A stretch of 64,000 nt of DNA. It comes from Dehalogenimonas sp. THU2. Lineage in GTDB: Bacteria > Chloroflexota > Dehalococcoidia > Dehalococcoidales > Dehalococcoidaceae. Positions 45,092 to 53,709 of this stretch are shown one piece after another (within the stretch, counting starts at the first letter, position 1; the number at the start of each line of letters is the position of its first letter). Below the pieces are notes generated by a model. The model had not been told where the DNA came from. It searched no databases and saw only the letters and a program-made list of their open reading frames with translations. Made by a program: the position numbers and the translations under genes. The stretch spans positions 1 through 64,000 of the forward strand of contig NZ_JBDLLU010000005.1 of assembly GCF_039749495.1 (NCBI RefSeq). The letters are read 5' to 3'.

Positions 45092-46102
45092 ATGGCCAAA
45101 ATCGACAGCCGGGAAGTAGAACGTGAAAAACTGGCGATCCTGCGCGTACTGGGCAGCGCTTCCGGCGCCCTGGGCAGTCAGGTTATCGCCCGGCGCCTCC
45201 GGGACGAATACGGCATAGAACTTTCGGAACGGGCGGTGCGCTATCACCTGGGGTTGCTCGATGACCAGGGCTTAACGTCCAAGGTTTCCCGCCGCAGCGG
45301 TCGCGCTGTCACTACCGCCGGCCTTGATGAGTTAAGCAACGCCATGGTCACTGATAAGGTCGGCTTCGTATCGGATAAGATAGAGTTGCTGGCCTACCAG
45401 AGCACTTTCGATGTGAACCGGCTGGACGGTTTGATACCGGTCAACATCTCTTTTTTCCACGTCGATCAATTCCAGGACGCGGTAAAGACAATGACGCCGA
45501 TCTTCAAGGCCGGGATTTGCGTATCCGACAAGGTGGCGGTGGCTGCGCCCGGCGGTAATCTGGGTGGGATACCGGTACCGGAAGGCTACGTGGGTCTGGC
45601 CACGGTATGCAGCATCGTTATCAACGCCACTTTGTTGAAGGCAGGAGTGCCCATGGATTCACGCTTCGGCGGTACGCTCCAATACCGGCAGAACCGGCCC
45701 TGGCGCTTCACTGACCTAATCCATTACTCCGGATCGTCACTGGATCCGTCGGAGATATTTATTTCCAGCCGCATGACCACTGTCGCTGAGGCGGCGCGGC
45801 GTGGCGCCGGCAAGATACTGGCTAATTTCCGCGAAGTTCCAGCCATGAGTCTGCCGCTGGTACGGGATCTTATGTCCAAGCTTGAACGTGCCGGAATTCG
45901 CGGACTGGTATCCATGGGGGAAAGTGCCAAACCGGTGTGCGAAGTGCCGGTGGGATTGAACAAGGCCGGAATGGTGCTCTGCGGCGGATTGAACCCCGTA
46001 GCTGCGGCGGCGGAGGCGGGAATCGGCACCAGGAACCGCGCCATGAGCGGGTTGATGGATTTCCGCAGCCTTGAGAACTTCTCGGATATCGCTAAAAGAT
46101 AA
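45092..46102 (+). CDS. nrpR: NrpR-type transcriptional regulator (HTH + DUF128)
   Basis: 336 residues. The N-terminal winged helix (KLAILRVLGSASGALGSQVI; ISERAVRYHL-like GIELSERAVRYHLGLLDDQG) is followed by one NRD/DUF128 domain from about residue 90 (VNISFFHVDQFQDA, FKAGICVSDKVAVA, GLATVCSIVINATLL). In methanogens NrpR represses nitrogen genes and responds to 2-oxoglutarate. ATG 45092 has GGGAG upstream; the earlier TTG 45065 lies in the operator. No nitrogen genes are in the window, so the regulon is unknown. Confidence 0.88.
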   Translation: MAKIDSREVEREKLAILRVLGSASGALGSQVIARRLRDEYGIELSERAVRYHLGLLDDQGLTSKVSRRSGRAVTTAGLDELSNAMVTDKVGFVSDKIELLAYQSTFDVNRLDGLIPVNISFFHVDQFQDAVKTMTPIFKAGICVSDKVAVAAPGGNLGGIPVPEGYVGLATVCSIVINATLLKAGVPMDSRFGGTLQYRQNRPWRFTDLIHYSGSSLDPSEIFISSRMTTVAEAARRGAGKILANFREVPAMSLPLVRDLMSKLERAGIRGLVSMGESAKPVCEVPVGLNKAGMVLCGGLNPVAAAAEAGIGTRNRAMSGLMDFRSLENFSDIAKR

Positions 46103-46181
46103 TCGCTAACCGGGGGATGACGTCTCTTGCACGATCCCGAAGGGATAATCGATCATCGATATCGATCGAATATAGGAAATT

Positions 46182-46658
46182 TTATAGCAGCGACTTCAAC
46201 TCGGCCAGCTTGCGCAGATGCGCTTTTTCCTCGCTGATGATCTTCGTGATGTCCTCCGCCGCGTTGCCGGCGACAATGTCTCTAAGCTGCTCGTAAAACA
46301 GGATGGAATCTTTCTCCGCTCCGATACCAACCTCGATCGCTTCTTTATCGGTGTCAACCTTGGTCACTAACTCAGAGGTAGCCAGATCATTGTTGAAGAC
46401 GGAAGCCTCCACCAAAGCCTGAAAATAGGCGCCGTACTCCTCGGCATCGGCGCCCTCCCCTTTGGCTGCCGGTGCCTCAGCCAGCAATTTCTGGAAGGTC
46501 TGGATATGCTGGTGTTCTACGGCAGCCAGGGCCAGAAAAGCTTGTTTGGTGTCGTCGTTGGAACAGGTGCGGGCAAGGGTGTCGTAGAAGGCGGCGCCAC
46601 GTCGTTCGACGGAGATGGCGATATTGTAGAGTTCGGCCGGGGTAAAGGCTATGGTCAT
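46182..46658 (-). CDS. Ferritin-like/rubrerythrin-type diiron protein
   Basis: 158 residues, four-helix bundle with carboxylate ligand patterns: NIAISVERRGAAFYDTL (first Glu), AAVEHQHIQTF (E-x-x-H), EVGIGAEKDSILFYEQL and ISEEKAHLRKL (E-x-x-H). There is no C-terminal rubredoxin domain, so it is the short erythrin form. Fifty bp after SOD on the same strand; together an oxygen-defence pair. Confidence 0.85.
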   Translation of the reverse strand: MTIAFTPAELYNIAISVERRGAAFYDTLARTCSNDDTKQAFLALAAVEHQHIQTFQKLLAEAPAAKGEGADAEEYGAYFQALVEASVFNNDLATSELVTKVDTDKEAIEVGIGAEKDSILFYEQLRDIVAGNAAEDITKIISEEKAHLRKLAELKSLL

Positions 46659-46708
46659 CGGTCGGTTCTCCTTTTAATACTCTGATTCAAAACACACAAG
46701 GTCATCGT

Positions 46709-47287
46709 TTACTTCAGCCGGGATTCGCATACTTTCCAGTCGATATTCCTGAAGAAAGCATTGATGTAGTCGGCGCGTTTGAGTCCGTAATCGACCATGA
46801 AAGCGTGCTCCCAGACGTCCATGACCAGAATGGGCTGGCACCCTGCCAAATGCCCGGATTCATGAAGATTGATCCACGCGTTGAAGACCTGTCCGGTCTG
46901 GAGATCCTCGTAGAGAATTACCCAGCCGACACCCCGCAGGGCGCCGGTGGCGCGGAAGTCCGCTTCCCAGGCTTCGTGGCTGCCGCAGGCATCTATGAGT
47001 TTGCGCTCTAGCTTGCCGGAGCTTACCGGCTGGCCGTTGCCCTTCAGGTTGCCGAAATAGTACTCGTGCAGCCGCATACCGTTCCACTCGAAGGCGAATC
47101 TCCGCTGCAGTTCTGCATACTCCGGCTTGTCGCTCTTGCCGCTCTTAGCCAGACCATCGATAAGTTCGATGAGTTTGTTCGTGTTCTTGACATACCCCTG
47201 GTAAAGGGTGAAATGGTTGTTGATGAGGGTGTCAGAGAAACCATCCATACCCAGAATCTTGCTGAAATCCTGCGCGGTATAACTCAT
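46709..47287 (-). CDS. sod: Iron/manganese superoxide dismutase
   Basis: 192 residues. Metal ligands by alignment: His25 (INNHFTLYQ), His74 (RLHEYYFGN), Asp157 and His161 (MDVWEHAFMVDYG). The first helix differs from typical FeSOD: the usual second-sphere HH pair before Tyr is replaced by LYQG, with one residue fewer. AAGGAGG before the ATG; minus-strand TATAAT at 47319-47324 with a weak -35. Metal preference cannot be decided by eye. Confidence 0.9.
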   Translation of the reverse strand: MSYTAQDFSKILGMDGFSDTLINNHFTLYQGYVKNTNKLIELIDGLAKSGKSDKPEYAELQRRFAFEWNGMRLHEYYFGNLKGNGQPVSSGKLERKLIDACGSHEAWEADFRATGALRGVGWVILYEDLQTGQVFNAWINLHESGHLAGCQPILVMDVWEHAFMVDYGLKRADYINAFFRNIDWKVCESRLK

Positions 47288-47462
47288 GTGCTGCCTCCTT
47301 GAATTTCGATCTCAGTCTATTATATAGCAGAAGAAAGGAGACTCAAACACCGGGAGTCTCCGGGGCGTATATTTAGCACCGAAACCTTCTTATGCTACAA
47401 TAACGCGAGGACAAAGAGGGCACCGCTAAGCGGATCAATCCTTAATAAATGCAGGAGAATTC

Positions 47463-47951
47463 ATGGACAAGACACTCGTTCAAAGCATCAGCGTACCCAG
47501 TTCGCGGACCCTTACCGTCAGGGAGAGCGATTCAATTGAAGAGGCGATACGGGAGTTCGTTAAACAACCGGACGTTCATACGCTCTTCATCGTCGATGAG
47601 CAGAAAAAGCTGAAAGGGCTGGTTAAGCTCCACTATATCCTGAATTGGGTCAAGCTCAAGCTGGGGATGAATCTGTCGGATCGCACCAGTATACGGGGTG
47701 GAGCGTTTCAAGCCTTTGAGATCATGAAGCTGTGCCAGTCGCAGACCATCGGCGATATTATTTCACCGGCTGTTTCGGTTAAAGCCGGCAACACACTGGA
47801 ACAGGCACTGCACATCATGGTGCATGAACAATTGGTGGAATTGCCGGTAGTGGATGATGTTGGCAAACTTATCGGTGAGGTCAAACTGACTCAGCTCTTA
47901 GCGCGGATGCTGGAATCCGGCTCAGATGCCGCACCGACCTGCCAGTTGTAA
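47463..47951 (+). CDS. Stand-alone CBS-pair protein
   Basis: 162 residues, two CBS repeats: SIEEAIREFVKQPDVHTLFIVDEQKKLKGLV-like first half (residues 23-55) and TLEQALHIMVHEQLVELPVV then GKLIGEVKL in the second. Such proteins bind adenine nucleotides and regulate partners. AGGAG precedes ATG 47463. No partner is obvious; convergent with iorB. Confidence 0.82.
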   Translation: MDKTLVQSISVPSSRTLTVRESDSIEEAIREFVKQPDVHTLFIVDEQKKLKGLVKLHYILNWVKLKLGMNLSDRTSIRGGAFQAFEIMKLCQSQTIGDIISPAVSVKAGNTLEQALHIMVHEQLVELPVVDDVGKLIGEVKLTQLLARMLESGSDAAPTCQL

Positions 47952-47974
47952 CAGCCGGACTGCTTCTTGCTTAT

Positions 47975-48007
47975 AAGCCCGCTACACCGTTAGCGGGCTT
48001 AGTTTTT
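47975..48007 (+). terminator. Terminator overlapping the iorB 3' end
   Basis: AAGCCCGCT-ACACCGTT-AGCGGGCTT then AGTTTTT. The hairpin overlaps the last codons of the convergent iorB, so both transcripts share it. Confidence 0.85.
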
Positions 48008-48575
48008 GCCCGGCTTCGAAAGCGCTGACGTTTGCCTTGCGCAGCTTTACCGGCAGTGCTGCCTCGATCGTGGACAGGAGCAAACGGCTGTCGATATCGA
48101 TGAACCGGGCAGCGTAGCCCAGGAGTACCGTATTTACCATCTTGGCGTTGCCGAGACCTTCTGCCGTCGCTGTGCCGTTCACGACGTTGAGCCCCGGGGT
48201 GTATCTTCGGATCATCGCCGCTATTTCGGTATCCGACGGGTAGGTATCGGCGCCGAGAGTGACCGAAAGCGGGGGCAGGGCCAGATCATTGACAATGACT
48301 GTGCCATCCGGTTTGATGAAGTGCGCCCAACGCGCCGCTTCCAGCTTCTCAAAGGCGATCAGGATATCAGCCCCGCCCTCAGGGATGAGCGGCGAGGCGA
48401 CGGATCGCCCGTAGCGCAGATGGCTGACCACGCTGCCGCCACGCTGGGCCATTCCCAGGGTATCGGTCTTTTTCACGTCGCAGCCGCTGGCAAGCGCGGC
48501 CTCAGCCAGTAAATTGGAGGCAAGCACGACCCCCTGGCCGCCGACGCCGACGATAACGATGTTTTGCCCGGTCAT
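47982..48575 (-). CDS. iorB: Indolepyruvate ferredoxin oxidoreductase subunit beta
   Basis: 197 residues of the gamma-type subunit: VGVGGQGVVLASNLLAEA near the N-terminus, then GMAQRGGSVVSHLRYG, DILIAFEKLEAARW and NTVLLGYAA. Works with IorA to decarboxylate aryl pyruvates with ferredoxin as acceptor, a reductant-yielding step in amino acid use. ATG 48575 overlaps the IorA stop (ATGA); upstream residues in the same frame belong to iorA antisense space. Confidence 0.94.
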   Translation of the reverse strand: MTGQNIVIVGVGGQGVVLASNLLAEAALASGCDVKKTDTLGMAQRGGSVVSHLRYGRSVASPLIPEGGADILIAFEKLEAARWAHFIKPDGTVIVNDLALPPLSVTLGADTYPSDTEIAAMIRRYTPGLNVVNGTATAEGLGNAKMVNTVLLGYAARFIDIDSRLLLSTIEAALPVKLRKANVSAFEAGQKLSPLTV

Positions 48576-50374
48576 GGCGTTACCTCGATGCCGGAAGAAA
48601 TGGCGCCTTTGGGGCAGACCTGCTCGCACAGCGTGCAGTATTCCCCGACGCAGACGCCGCTGTCGATGGTAATATCGCCGTCAGCGTTCCGTTTGATGGC
48701 CGAACAGCCGATGAGGAGGCAGGCGCCGCAATCATCGCATTTATGGATATCGTGTTGCATTGGGGTTCCACGTTTGCGGGTCAGGGTGGGGCAGTCACCG
48801 CGGACGATGACTACCTCAAGCTCGCTCGATGTCATGGCCTGTCTCAATGCCGTACGCACGGCTTTCAGGTCGAAAGCATCGACGACGGCCGGATTCTTTA
48901 CACCCGCGCCGCGGACCAGGTCCTCGATCACCACCCTGGCGGCCGGCTGTCCGGCGGAGGAGACGCCGCTGCCCGGGTGGCCCTGGTGGCCGGTCATGGC
49001 GGTGGTGCCGTTGTCCAGGATGAGTACGCAAATCCTGGCTTGATTGTAAACAGCGTTCAAGAGACCGTTTATACCACTGTGCATGAAAGTGGAGTCACCG
49101 ATCACGGCGATGGGTTTCTCGTCGAGGCCGGCTTTAGCCATACCCGCCGCCTGGGAAATGCCGGCGCCCATGCAGCCGCAGGTGTCCAGGGCCGATAAGG
49201 GGGCAAAAGCGCCCAGCGTGTAGCAGCCGATATCGCCGCAGATGGTTAACTTCGGCGGCCGGGGATTTTTACCGGGGAGAGCGGAGCGGTGCCCCAGGCT
49301 GGAGAGAGTGAAGAAGACGCCGGAATGGGGGCAACCGGGACATAAAAGCGGCGGCCGTTTGGCCAGTCCGCCGATCGGCAGGCATTTCGTCGAACTCCCT
49401 TCGATGAATCCTGCCTTGGCTGCGGCTTCGCGAATGACATCAGGTGAAAACTCGCCGGAACGAGGGAAAATCTCTTTGCCGGTGACAGTGATGCCGAGAG
49501 CTTTAAGATGGAGTTCGATGAATCCGTCGAGTTCCTCGATGACCAATAAGGTATCCACCCGGCGGGCGAATTCGCGTACCAGGTTCGGCGGCAACGGGTA
49601 AGTGAGGCCGAGTTTAAGGAAAGAGGCGCCGGGAAAGACCTCCCGGGCATACTGGTAGGAGATGCCGCTAGTTATAATGCCGAGTTTCGGTGAGCCCTCG
49701 ATAACTTGATTGAGTGAAGAAGTCTCGGCATATCCGGTCAGTTTCGACAAACGTTCGTTGATCTTCGGTACTCTGCCCCGCGCCGCTCCCGGCAGCATTA
49801 CGAGCTTGCCCGGTTCGTGGCGGAATTCGGGTTTCCGGTCGAGGGTGAGCCCTTCAGCGGTCGTCACCACGCTCTTGGAGTGGCAGACGCGGGTGGTAGG
49901 TCTTAATAACACCGGAGTGTCGAAGTCTTCGCTGAGCTGAAAGGCGGCGCGGCTGAAATCGTAGGCTTCCTGAGAGTCGGACGGTTCCAGACATGGCACT
50001 TTGCCCAACCGGGCGTAATTGCGGGTGTCCTGCTCGTTCTGAGAGGAGTGAATGCCCGGATCGTCGGCGGACACGATCACCAACCCGCCACGGACGCCGG
50101 TCGTCGCCGCGGCCATGAAGGCGTCGGCGGCTACGTTCAGACCGACATGCTTCATCGAAGCCAGCGCCCGCACGCCGGTGTAACTGGCGCCCAGCGCCAC
50201 TTCGACGGCCACAGCCTCGTTGGAGGACCATTCGGTATAAACGTCCGGGAATCGGGCAATGGCTTCCAGTATTTCGGTTGACGGCGTGCCGGGATAGGCG
50301 GCGGCCACACGTAACCCGGCGTGGGCGGCGCCCAGGGCGATGGCTTCATTACCTGAAAGCAGTAAACGTTCCAA
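48572..50374 (-). CDS. iorA: Indolepyruvate ferredoxin oxidoreductase subunit alpha
   Basis: 600 residues. N-terminal pyrimidine-binding domain (LLSGNEAIALGAAHAGLRVA, AAYPGTPSTEI), C-terminal thiamine-PP domain (DIGCYTLGAFAPLSALDTC, GDSTFMHSGINGLLNAVYN) and a terminal ferredoxin-like domain with KCDDCGACLLIGCSAI and CTLCEQVCPKGAI. The second of these clusters is complete; the first is C-x2-C-x2-C-x4-C, slightly irregular in spacing. TTG start with GAGG six bases upstream. Confidence 0.94.
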   Translation of the reverse strand: MERLLLSGNEAIALGAAHAGLRVAAAYPGTPSTEILEAIARFPDVYTEWSSNEAVAVEVALGASYTGVRALASMKHVGLNVAADAFMAAATTGVRGGLVIVSADDPGIHSSQNEQDTRNYARLGKVPCLEPSDSQEAYDFSRAAFQLSEDFDTPVLLRPTTRVCHSKSVVTTAEGLTLDRKPEFRHEPGKLVMLPGAARGRVPKINERLSKLTGYAETSSLNQVIEGSPKLGIITSGISYQYAREVFPGASFLKLGLTYPLPPNLVREFARRVDTLLVIEELDGFIELHLKALGITVTGKEIFPRSGEFSPDVIREAAAKAGFIEGSSTKCLPIGGLAKRPPLLCPGCPHSGVFFTLSSLGHRSALPGKNPRPPKLTICGDIGCYTLGAFAPLSALDTCGCMGAGISQAAGMAKAGLDEKPIAVIGDSTFMHSGINGLLNAVYNQARICVLILDNGTTAMTGHQGHPGSGVSSAGQPAARVVIEDLVRGAGVKNPAVVDAFDLKAVRTALRQAMTSSELEVVIVRGDCPTLTRKRGTPMQHDIHKCDDCGACLLIGCSAIKRNADGDITIDSGVCVGEYCTLCEQVCPKGAISSGIEVTP

Positions 50375-50456
50375 AAATACCTCGAATAACGGGTGATTCA
50401 GGATAAATTATGGCCGGGGTATTGTCAAACGCAAGCGGGTCCCCGGGGCATTGCCG

Positions 50457-50782
50457 ATTGTTTTTTTCGCGATGCATATTTTGGGAAACAATACCGATTT
50501 TCCGCGATTGGGCTCCGGCGGTCCAAACGTGAGATTGTCTGGCGGAAACAAATAATTCAAGTGAAACAATTCTTTTTTTGGCAGATGTCATTATTTACCC
50601 CTCCCCGGGGCAGAATTGAATTCTGCCCCGGGGAGGGGACGTTTTTGAAGCTGTTTGGCGGGATCGGCAAAGCGAACACTCATTAATGAAGCCTGATTTC
50701 TAACGGGGAGAGCATATGATACCACACGGTCACACCTGGGTTGTCAATAGGATTTTGGCGGGTTGGAAAAATATATATTGAC
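50457..50782. repeat. Long dispersed intergenic element, copy C
   Basis: The 495-bp gap between iorA and mobA has no gene. Blocks 50457-50537 and 50705-50782 match copy B at 22544-22625 and 22913-22986. Between them lies a 41-nt palindrome that copy B lacks. Confidence 0.75.
50598..50638. repeat. 41-nt perfect palindrome
   Basis: Two 20-nt arms (beginning CCCCTCCCCGGGGCAG) around a single central G, followed by ACGTTTTT. It could act as a bidirectional terminator or be a palindromic mobile repeat. Confidence 0.75.
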
Positions 50783-50801
50783 CGTGATACCTCAAAAACA
50801 G

Positions 50802-50840
50802 GGTCAACCTATTGACCTTTATGGTAAAATTAATTATAGG
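50802..50840 (+). promoter_or_regulatory. Possible mobA promoter with inverted repeat
   Basis: TTGACC (50812-50817), 17-bp spacer, TATAGG (50835-50840). The -35 is the right half of GGTCAA-CCTA-TTGACC (50802-50817), a possible operator. Weak -10, so tentative. Confidence 0.4.
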
Positions 50841-50869
50841 AGCGGCTTGAGTTAAGCCTGAACCATAAT

Positions 50870-51529
50870 TTGGATTTAAGTTGTATTGTACTGGCCGGAG
50901 GCCGGGGGCTGCGGCTGGGCCGTAATAAAGCGCTTGAGGCAATAGGTACCCAAACCCTGGTCCAACGCACTGTCTCAAGCCTTATTTTTTGTGACACCGA
51001 AATTATCGTCGTGACCGGTCCGCATAACACCGAACTGGGGCTCGAGGAATTCGGGCATGTCCGATTGGTCATCGATGCCTTTCCGGGGCGCGGTCCGCTG
51101 GTGGGGATATACACAGGACTTCTTAACTCCCGCGCGGACAAGAACCTGGTTGTGGCATGCGATATGCCGTTCCTGAATCCAAAGCTCCTGCGATATATGG
51201 CGGAAATTTCGGAAGGATACGATGCAGTAGTGCCGCGGGTGGAACGAAATGTGGAACCGCTGCACGCCATTTACGGCAAGGAGTGCCTGACCCAGGCTAA
51301 ATACTTGCTGGACGATGGAATCTATAGTGTGACGGAACTGTTCAAACGGATCAGGGTCCGCTATGTGGAAGCGGATGAGATCGACCGTTTCGATCCGGAG
51401 CATTTGTCTTTCTTTAATATCAACAACGAGGCCGATCTGACACGGGCTCGGGAAATCGAACAAAAAGAGCGGCTGGCTATGGCCGGATCCGATCCGGGCG
51501 GATTCATCCCGGGATCATCAACTTATTAG
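50870..51529 (+). CDS. mobA: Molybdenum cofactor guanylyltransferase
   Basis: 219 residues. N-terminal nucleotidyltransferase loop IVLAGGRGLRLGRNKAL (residues 6-22), then VTGPHNTELGLEEF-like segment, ACDMPFLNP (metal Asp) and VVPRVERNVEPLHAIYG, typical of MobA. Adds GMP to molybdopterin. The only usable start that keeps the P-loop is TTG 50870; AGGAG at 50838 is too far. Possibly serves molybdo/tungsto-enzymes elsewhere in the genome. Confidence 0.88.
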   Translation: MDLSCIVLAGGRGLRLGRNKALEAIGTQTLVQRTVSSLIFCDTEIIVVTGPHNTELGLEEFGHVRLVIDAFPGRGPLVGIYTGLLNSRADKNLVVACDMPFLNPKLLRYMAEISEGYDAVVPRVERNVEPLHAIYGKECLTQAKYLLDDGIYSVTELFKRIRVRYVEADEIDRFDPEHLSFFNINNEADLTRAREIEQKERLAMAGSDPGGFIPGSSTY

Positions 51530-51552
51530 ATACCAGAAGAAGGGACCTTAAC

Positions 51553-52281
51553 TTGATTCACAACGCCGCCCAATTCGTATTTAAAGCCCCGGATTCCATC
51601 TCGCGGGCCAGACGGGTGCTCATCAAACCGTCGGCCCATTTCGACGCGGGTTATCCGGTGACCACCAGCAGGGACATCATCGCCCGCATCATCAAGGGCA
51701 TCCGCTGGATCAGCGACGCGGATATCATTCTCCTGGACGGCACACCCGATGGCACCCCTGTTCAACCGATTTATCAGTCCCTGGGTTATGACTTTCCGAG
51801 GGTGCTTACTTTAGACGTGAAAGACTCGACATGGGTGGAAGTCGATAATCCCTTACCCAAACCGTTCATCATTCCCACATTCTGGGTGCCGAATATTATC
51901 CTGTCCAGCGATTATCTTATCAGTGTGGCGCCGCTACACGTTATCAAAGGCCAGGGGCACATGACCATCTCCAATTTGATGTCGTTGCTGCCCGTGGTTA
52001 AGTACGGCGGCAATAAAGAAGGCTGGAAAAACCTCCACGCACTGGGATTGGATAAGGTACTGGCCGATCTTTACTTTACACTGCCTTTTGACATGGGCAT
52101 CGTGGAAGCCCGGCAGAAGTTCGTGTCGGATGATGATCCGACACACGGAACGGCTGAAGAGGTAGGGAAAATATTCATCGGCAAGCCGTTCGAAGTCGAT
52201 CTGGAAGTGACGGAGACTCTTGGCATCAAGGCCGATTACATGGAGAATATAAAACTCGGCCGTCAAGAGGTTGAGATTTAG
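51553..52281 (+). CDS. DUF362-like protein
   Basis: 242 residues. The N-terminal RRVLIKPSAHFDAGYPVTTS and later DADIILLDGTPDG and YLISVAPLHVIKGQG patterns match the order seen in DUF362 proteins (IKPN, then PxxKxH). The usual C-terminal ferredoxin domain is absent. TTG start, GAAGAAGGGA just upstream, 23 bp after mobA. The function is unknown. Confidence 0.7.
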   Translation: MIHNAAQFVFKAPDSISRARRVLIKPSAHFDAGYPVTTSRDIIARIIKGIRWISDADIILLDGTPDGTPVQPIYQSLGYDFPRVLTLDVKDSTWVEVDNPLPKPFIIPTFWVPNIILSSDYLISVAPLHVIKGQGHMTISNLMSLLPVVKYGGNKEGWKNLHALGLDKVLADLYFTLPFDMGIVEARQKFVSDDDPTHGTAEEVGKIFIGKPFEVDLEVTETLGIKADYMENIKLGRQEVEI

Positions 52282-52397
52282 TCCGGCAATCGATATCGTT
52301 CCGCCTGCTCAAGGGCAATCGCGGAAGCCGGCGCCCCGCACCAGGCCGCGGATAGTGAGGCGTACCGCGCGGATATCGCCTCTCATAAAACCCGGTA

Positions 52398-52541
52398 TCA
52401 GGCGCCCTTGGGTTTCTTGCCTTTGACCTTGAGTACCTCTACCGGGGGCGGAGGTTGAACGAATTGACTGGTGATCTCACCCTTCCTGGTATCTTTCTTG
52501 ACCTTTTTTTGTTCCCGGCCGCCTTTATCGCGCTGACCCAT
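52398..52541 (-). CDS. 47-residue Lys-rich basic protein
   Basis: Small frame ATG 52541 to TGA, four bases after the rnc stop, with GAGG before the ATG. It starts MGQRDKGGREQKKVKKDTRK, has a central PPPP run and ends KGKKPKGA; about a quarter of residues are Lys. Its strand, spacing and Shine-Dalgarno indicate co-expression with RNase III. Nucleic-acid or ribosome binding is a guess from charge alone. Confidence 0.65.
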   Translation of the reverse strand: MGQRDKGGREQKKVKKDTRKGEITSQFVQPPPPVEVLKVKGKKPKGA

Positions 52542-52545
52542 ATAG

Positions 52546-53289
52546 TTATCCTCGTTTCTCTTTCTGATCTAATGTTAACAAAGCATCATCGGGGTGTAAA
52601 GTATCCTGGAGATTTTGAAGCGCAAGACGAGCGGACTGTGATTCGGCTTCTTTTTTACTGTATCCCTGACCGCTGCCGAGGAGTACGCCTCCAGCCCGAA
52701 CCTCGGCGGTAAACAATGGCTGGTGGGCAGCCCCTGCGCTTTCGACAATACTGTATTCCGGTGTGGTATGGCAGGTTCCCTGGATAAGTTCCTGAAGCTT
52801 GCTCTTATAATCCACGCCGGCACTGAGCAACTCCAATTTTTCAAGATCATCGGCGTAGAGCCGGTTCAGGAACTCACCTGCCACTTGCTGCCCCTGATCC
52901 AGATAGACAGCGGCGATCAAAGCTTCCAGGGCTCGCGACAGGTTGGCTGGTTTGCGCCTGCCGCCGCTGGCCTCTTCCCCCCGGCCAAGATACAGATACG
53001 CTCCAAGATCTATCGTCTCGGCAAGCCGGGCCATCGTGCCCCGCCTTACCAGGATGGATCGATATTGGGTCAGGACTCCTTCGGCGGCCTCGGGAAGCAG
53101 GCGGTAGAGTTTCCCGGCGACCCACTGCCCAAGCACGGCGTCACCCAGGAATTCCAACCGTTCGTTGGAATCTATCTTGGAGCCGGGTCTCTCGTTGACA
53201 TAAGAACTATGGATCAACGCCAATTCCAAAAGTCCCAGGTTATGGAAGGTGACGTTAATAACGGATTGGAGTTTTTTAAGTTCAGCCAT
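52546..53289 (-). CDS. rnc: Ribonuclease III
   Basis: Double-strand RNA endonuclease, 247 residues. Signature NERLEFLGDAVLG (residues about 42-54) and second acidic site ALEALIAAVYLDQG; the C-terminal double-stranded RNA-binding domain begins near 160 (YKSKLQELIQ; GYSKKEAESQSARLAL). ATG 53289 is 8 nt from TATTCT with a perfect TTGACA 17 bp upstream and no Shine-Dalgarno. Confidence 0.95.
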   Translation of the reverse strand: MAELKKLQSVINVTFHNLGLLELALIHSSYVNERPGSKIDSNERLEFLGDAVLGQWVAGKLYRLLPEAAEGVLTQYRSILVRRGTMARLAETIDLGAYLYLGRGEEASGGRRKPANLSRALEALIAAVYLDQGQQVAGEFLNRLYADDLEKLELLSAGVDYKSKLQELIQGTCHTTPEYSIVESAGAAHQPLFTAEVRAGGVLLGSGQGYSKKEAESQSARLALQNLQDTLHPDDALLTLDQKEKRG

Positions 53290-53297
53290 ATCGGACT

Positions 53298-53326
53298 AGA
53301 ATAAGAGTTTATTCGTGAACTGTCAA
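53298..53326 (-). promoter_or_regulatory. rnc promoter, probably leaderless
   Basis: Minus-strand TTGACA (53321-53326), 17-bp spacer, TATTCT (53298-53303), then 8 nt to the ATG. Confidence 0.8.
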
Positions 53327-53362
53327 TCCAAGATAGGGTACTAGTGCTTTGGGGCTAGAACC

Positions 53363-53391
53363 TTGACTCAAGGCGTTCAAATAGCTATCAT
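53363..53391 (+). promoter_or_regulatory. Promoter of the 38-residue membrane protein gene
   Basis: TTGACT (53363-53368), 17-bp spacer, TATCAT (53386-53391). The start codon is 28 nt further with AGGAGG between. Confidence 0.7.
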
Positions 53392-53419
53392 ATTAGCAAC
53401 GATTATTAGGAGGCTTACC

Positions 53420-53536
53420 TTGCGGAGTTTAATTGACAATCTGGTCTCCCTCGGCATTATCGCCGGTATGGCGTTTGTGGCCTTTGGGCTGTCTTACGTG
53501 ATTTTCTGGGGCTTCATGACCCATAATCCCGCTTAG
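53420..53536 (+). CDS. 38-residue single-helix membrane protein
   Basis: TTG 53420 preceded by AGGAGG (six bases). The protein has one helix (LGIIAGMAFVAFGLSYVIFW) after a short MRSLIDNLVS segment and ends MTHNPA. A clean promoter, a strong ribosome site and a following hairpin all support a real gene. The function is unknown; such single-span proteins often attach to larger membrane complexes. Confidence 0.65.
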   Translation: MRSLIDNLVSLGIIAGMAFVAFGLSYVIFWGFMTHNPA

Positions 53537-53570
53537 TCTTTCAAAAAAACGATCGTACATCGGTGGCTGA

Positions 53571-53600
53571 GGCTGACACCCGCGGTTGCGGGTGTCAGCC
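53571..53600. terminator. Hairpin between the small gene and tRNA-Gln
   Basis: Perfect 13-bp arms GGCTGACACCCGC-GGTT-GCGGGTGTCAGCC without a T-run. Likely terminates the small gene, but the lack of U residues leaves this open. Confidence 0.55.
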
Positions 53601-53626
53601 GTGTTCCGCTATAATGTCCTGCGCAC

Positions 53627-53700
53627 TGGGGATTCGTCTAGTGGTAGGACAGCAGACTCTGAATCTGCTTGCCCAGGTTCGAACCCTGGATCCCCAGCCA
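53627..53700 (+). tRNA. tRNA-Gln (CTG)
   Basis: Complete cloverleaf: acceptor TGGGGAT/ATCCCCA, anticodon stem GCAGA/TCTGC with loop CTCTGAA (anticodon CTG), T-arm CCAGG-TTCGAAC-CCTGG, CCA encoded. TATAAT at 53610-53615 with TTGCGG 18 bp before is the likely promoter for this and the next tRNA. Confidence 0.96.
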
Positions 53701-53709
53701 GCTCTTCAA

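Noticed and set aside
50740-50780. TTGTCA and TATATT in the repeat 3' block as a promoter
   Set aside because: The spacing is about 25 bp, too long for a standard promoter.
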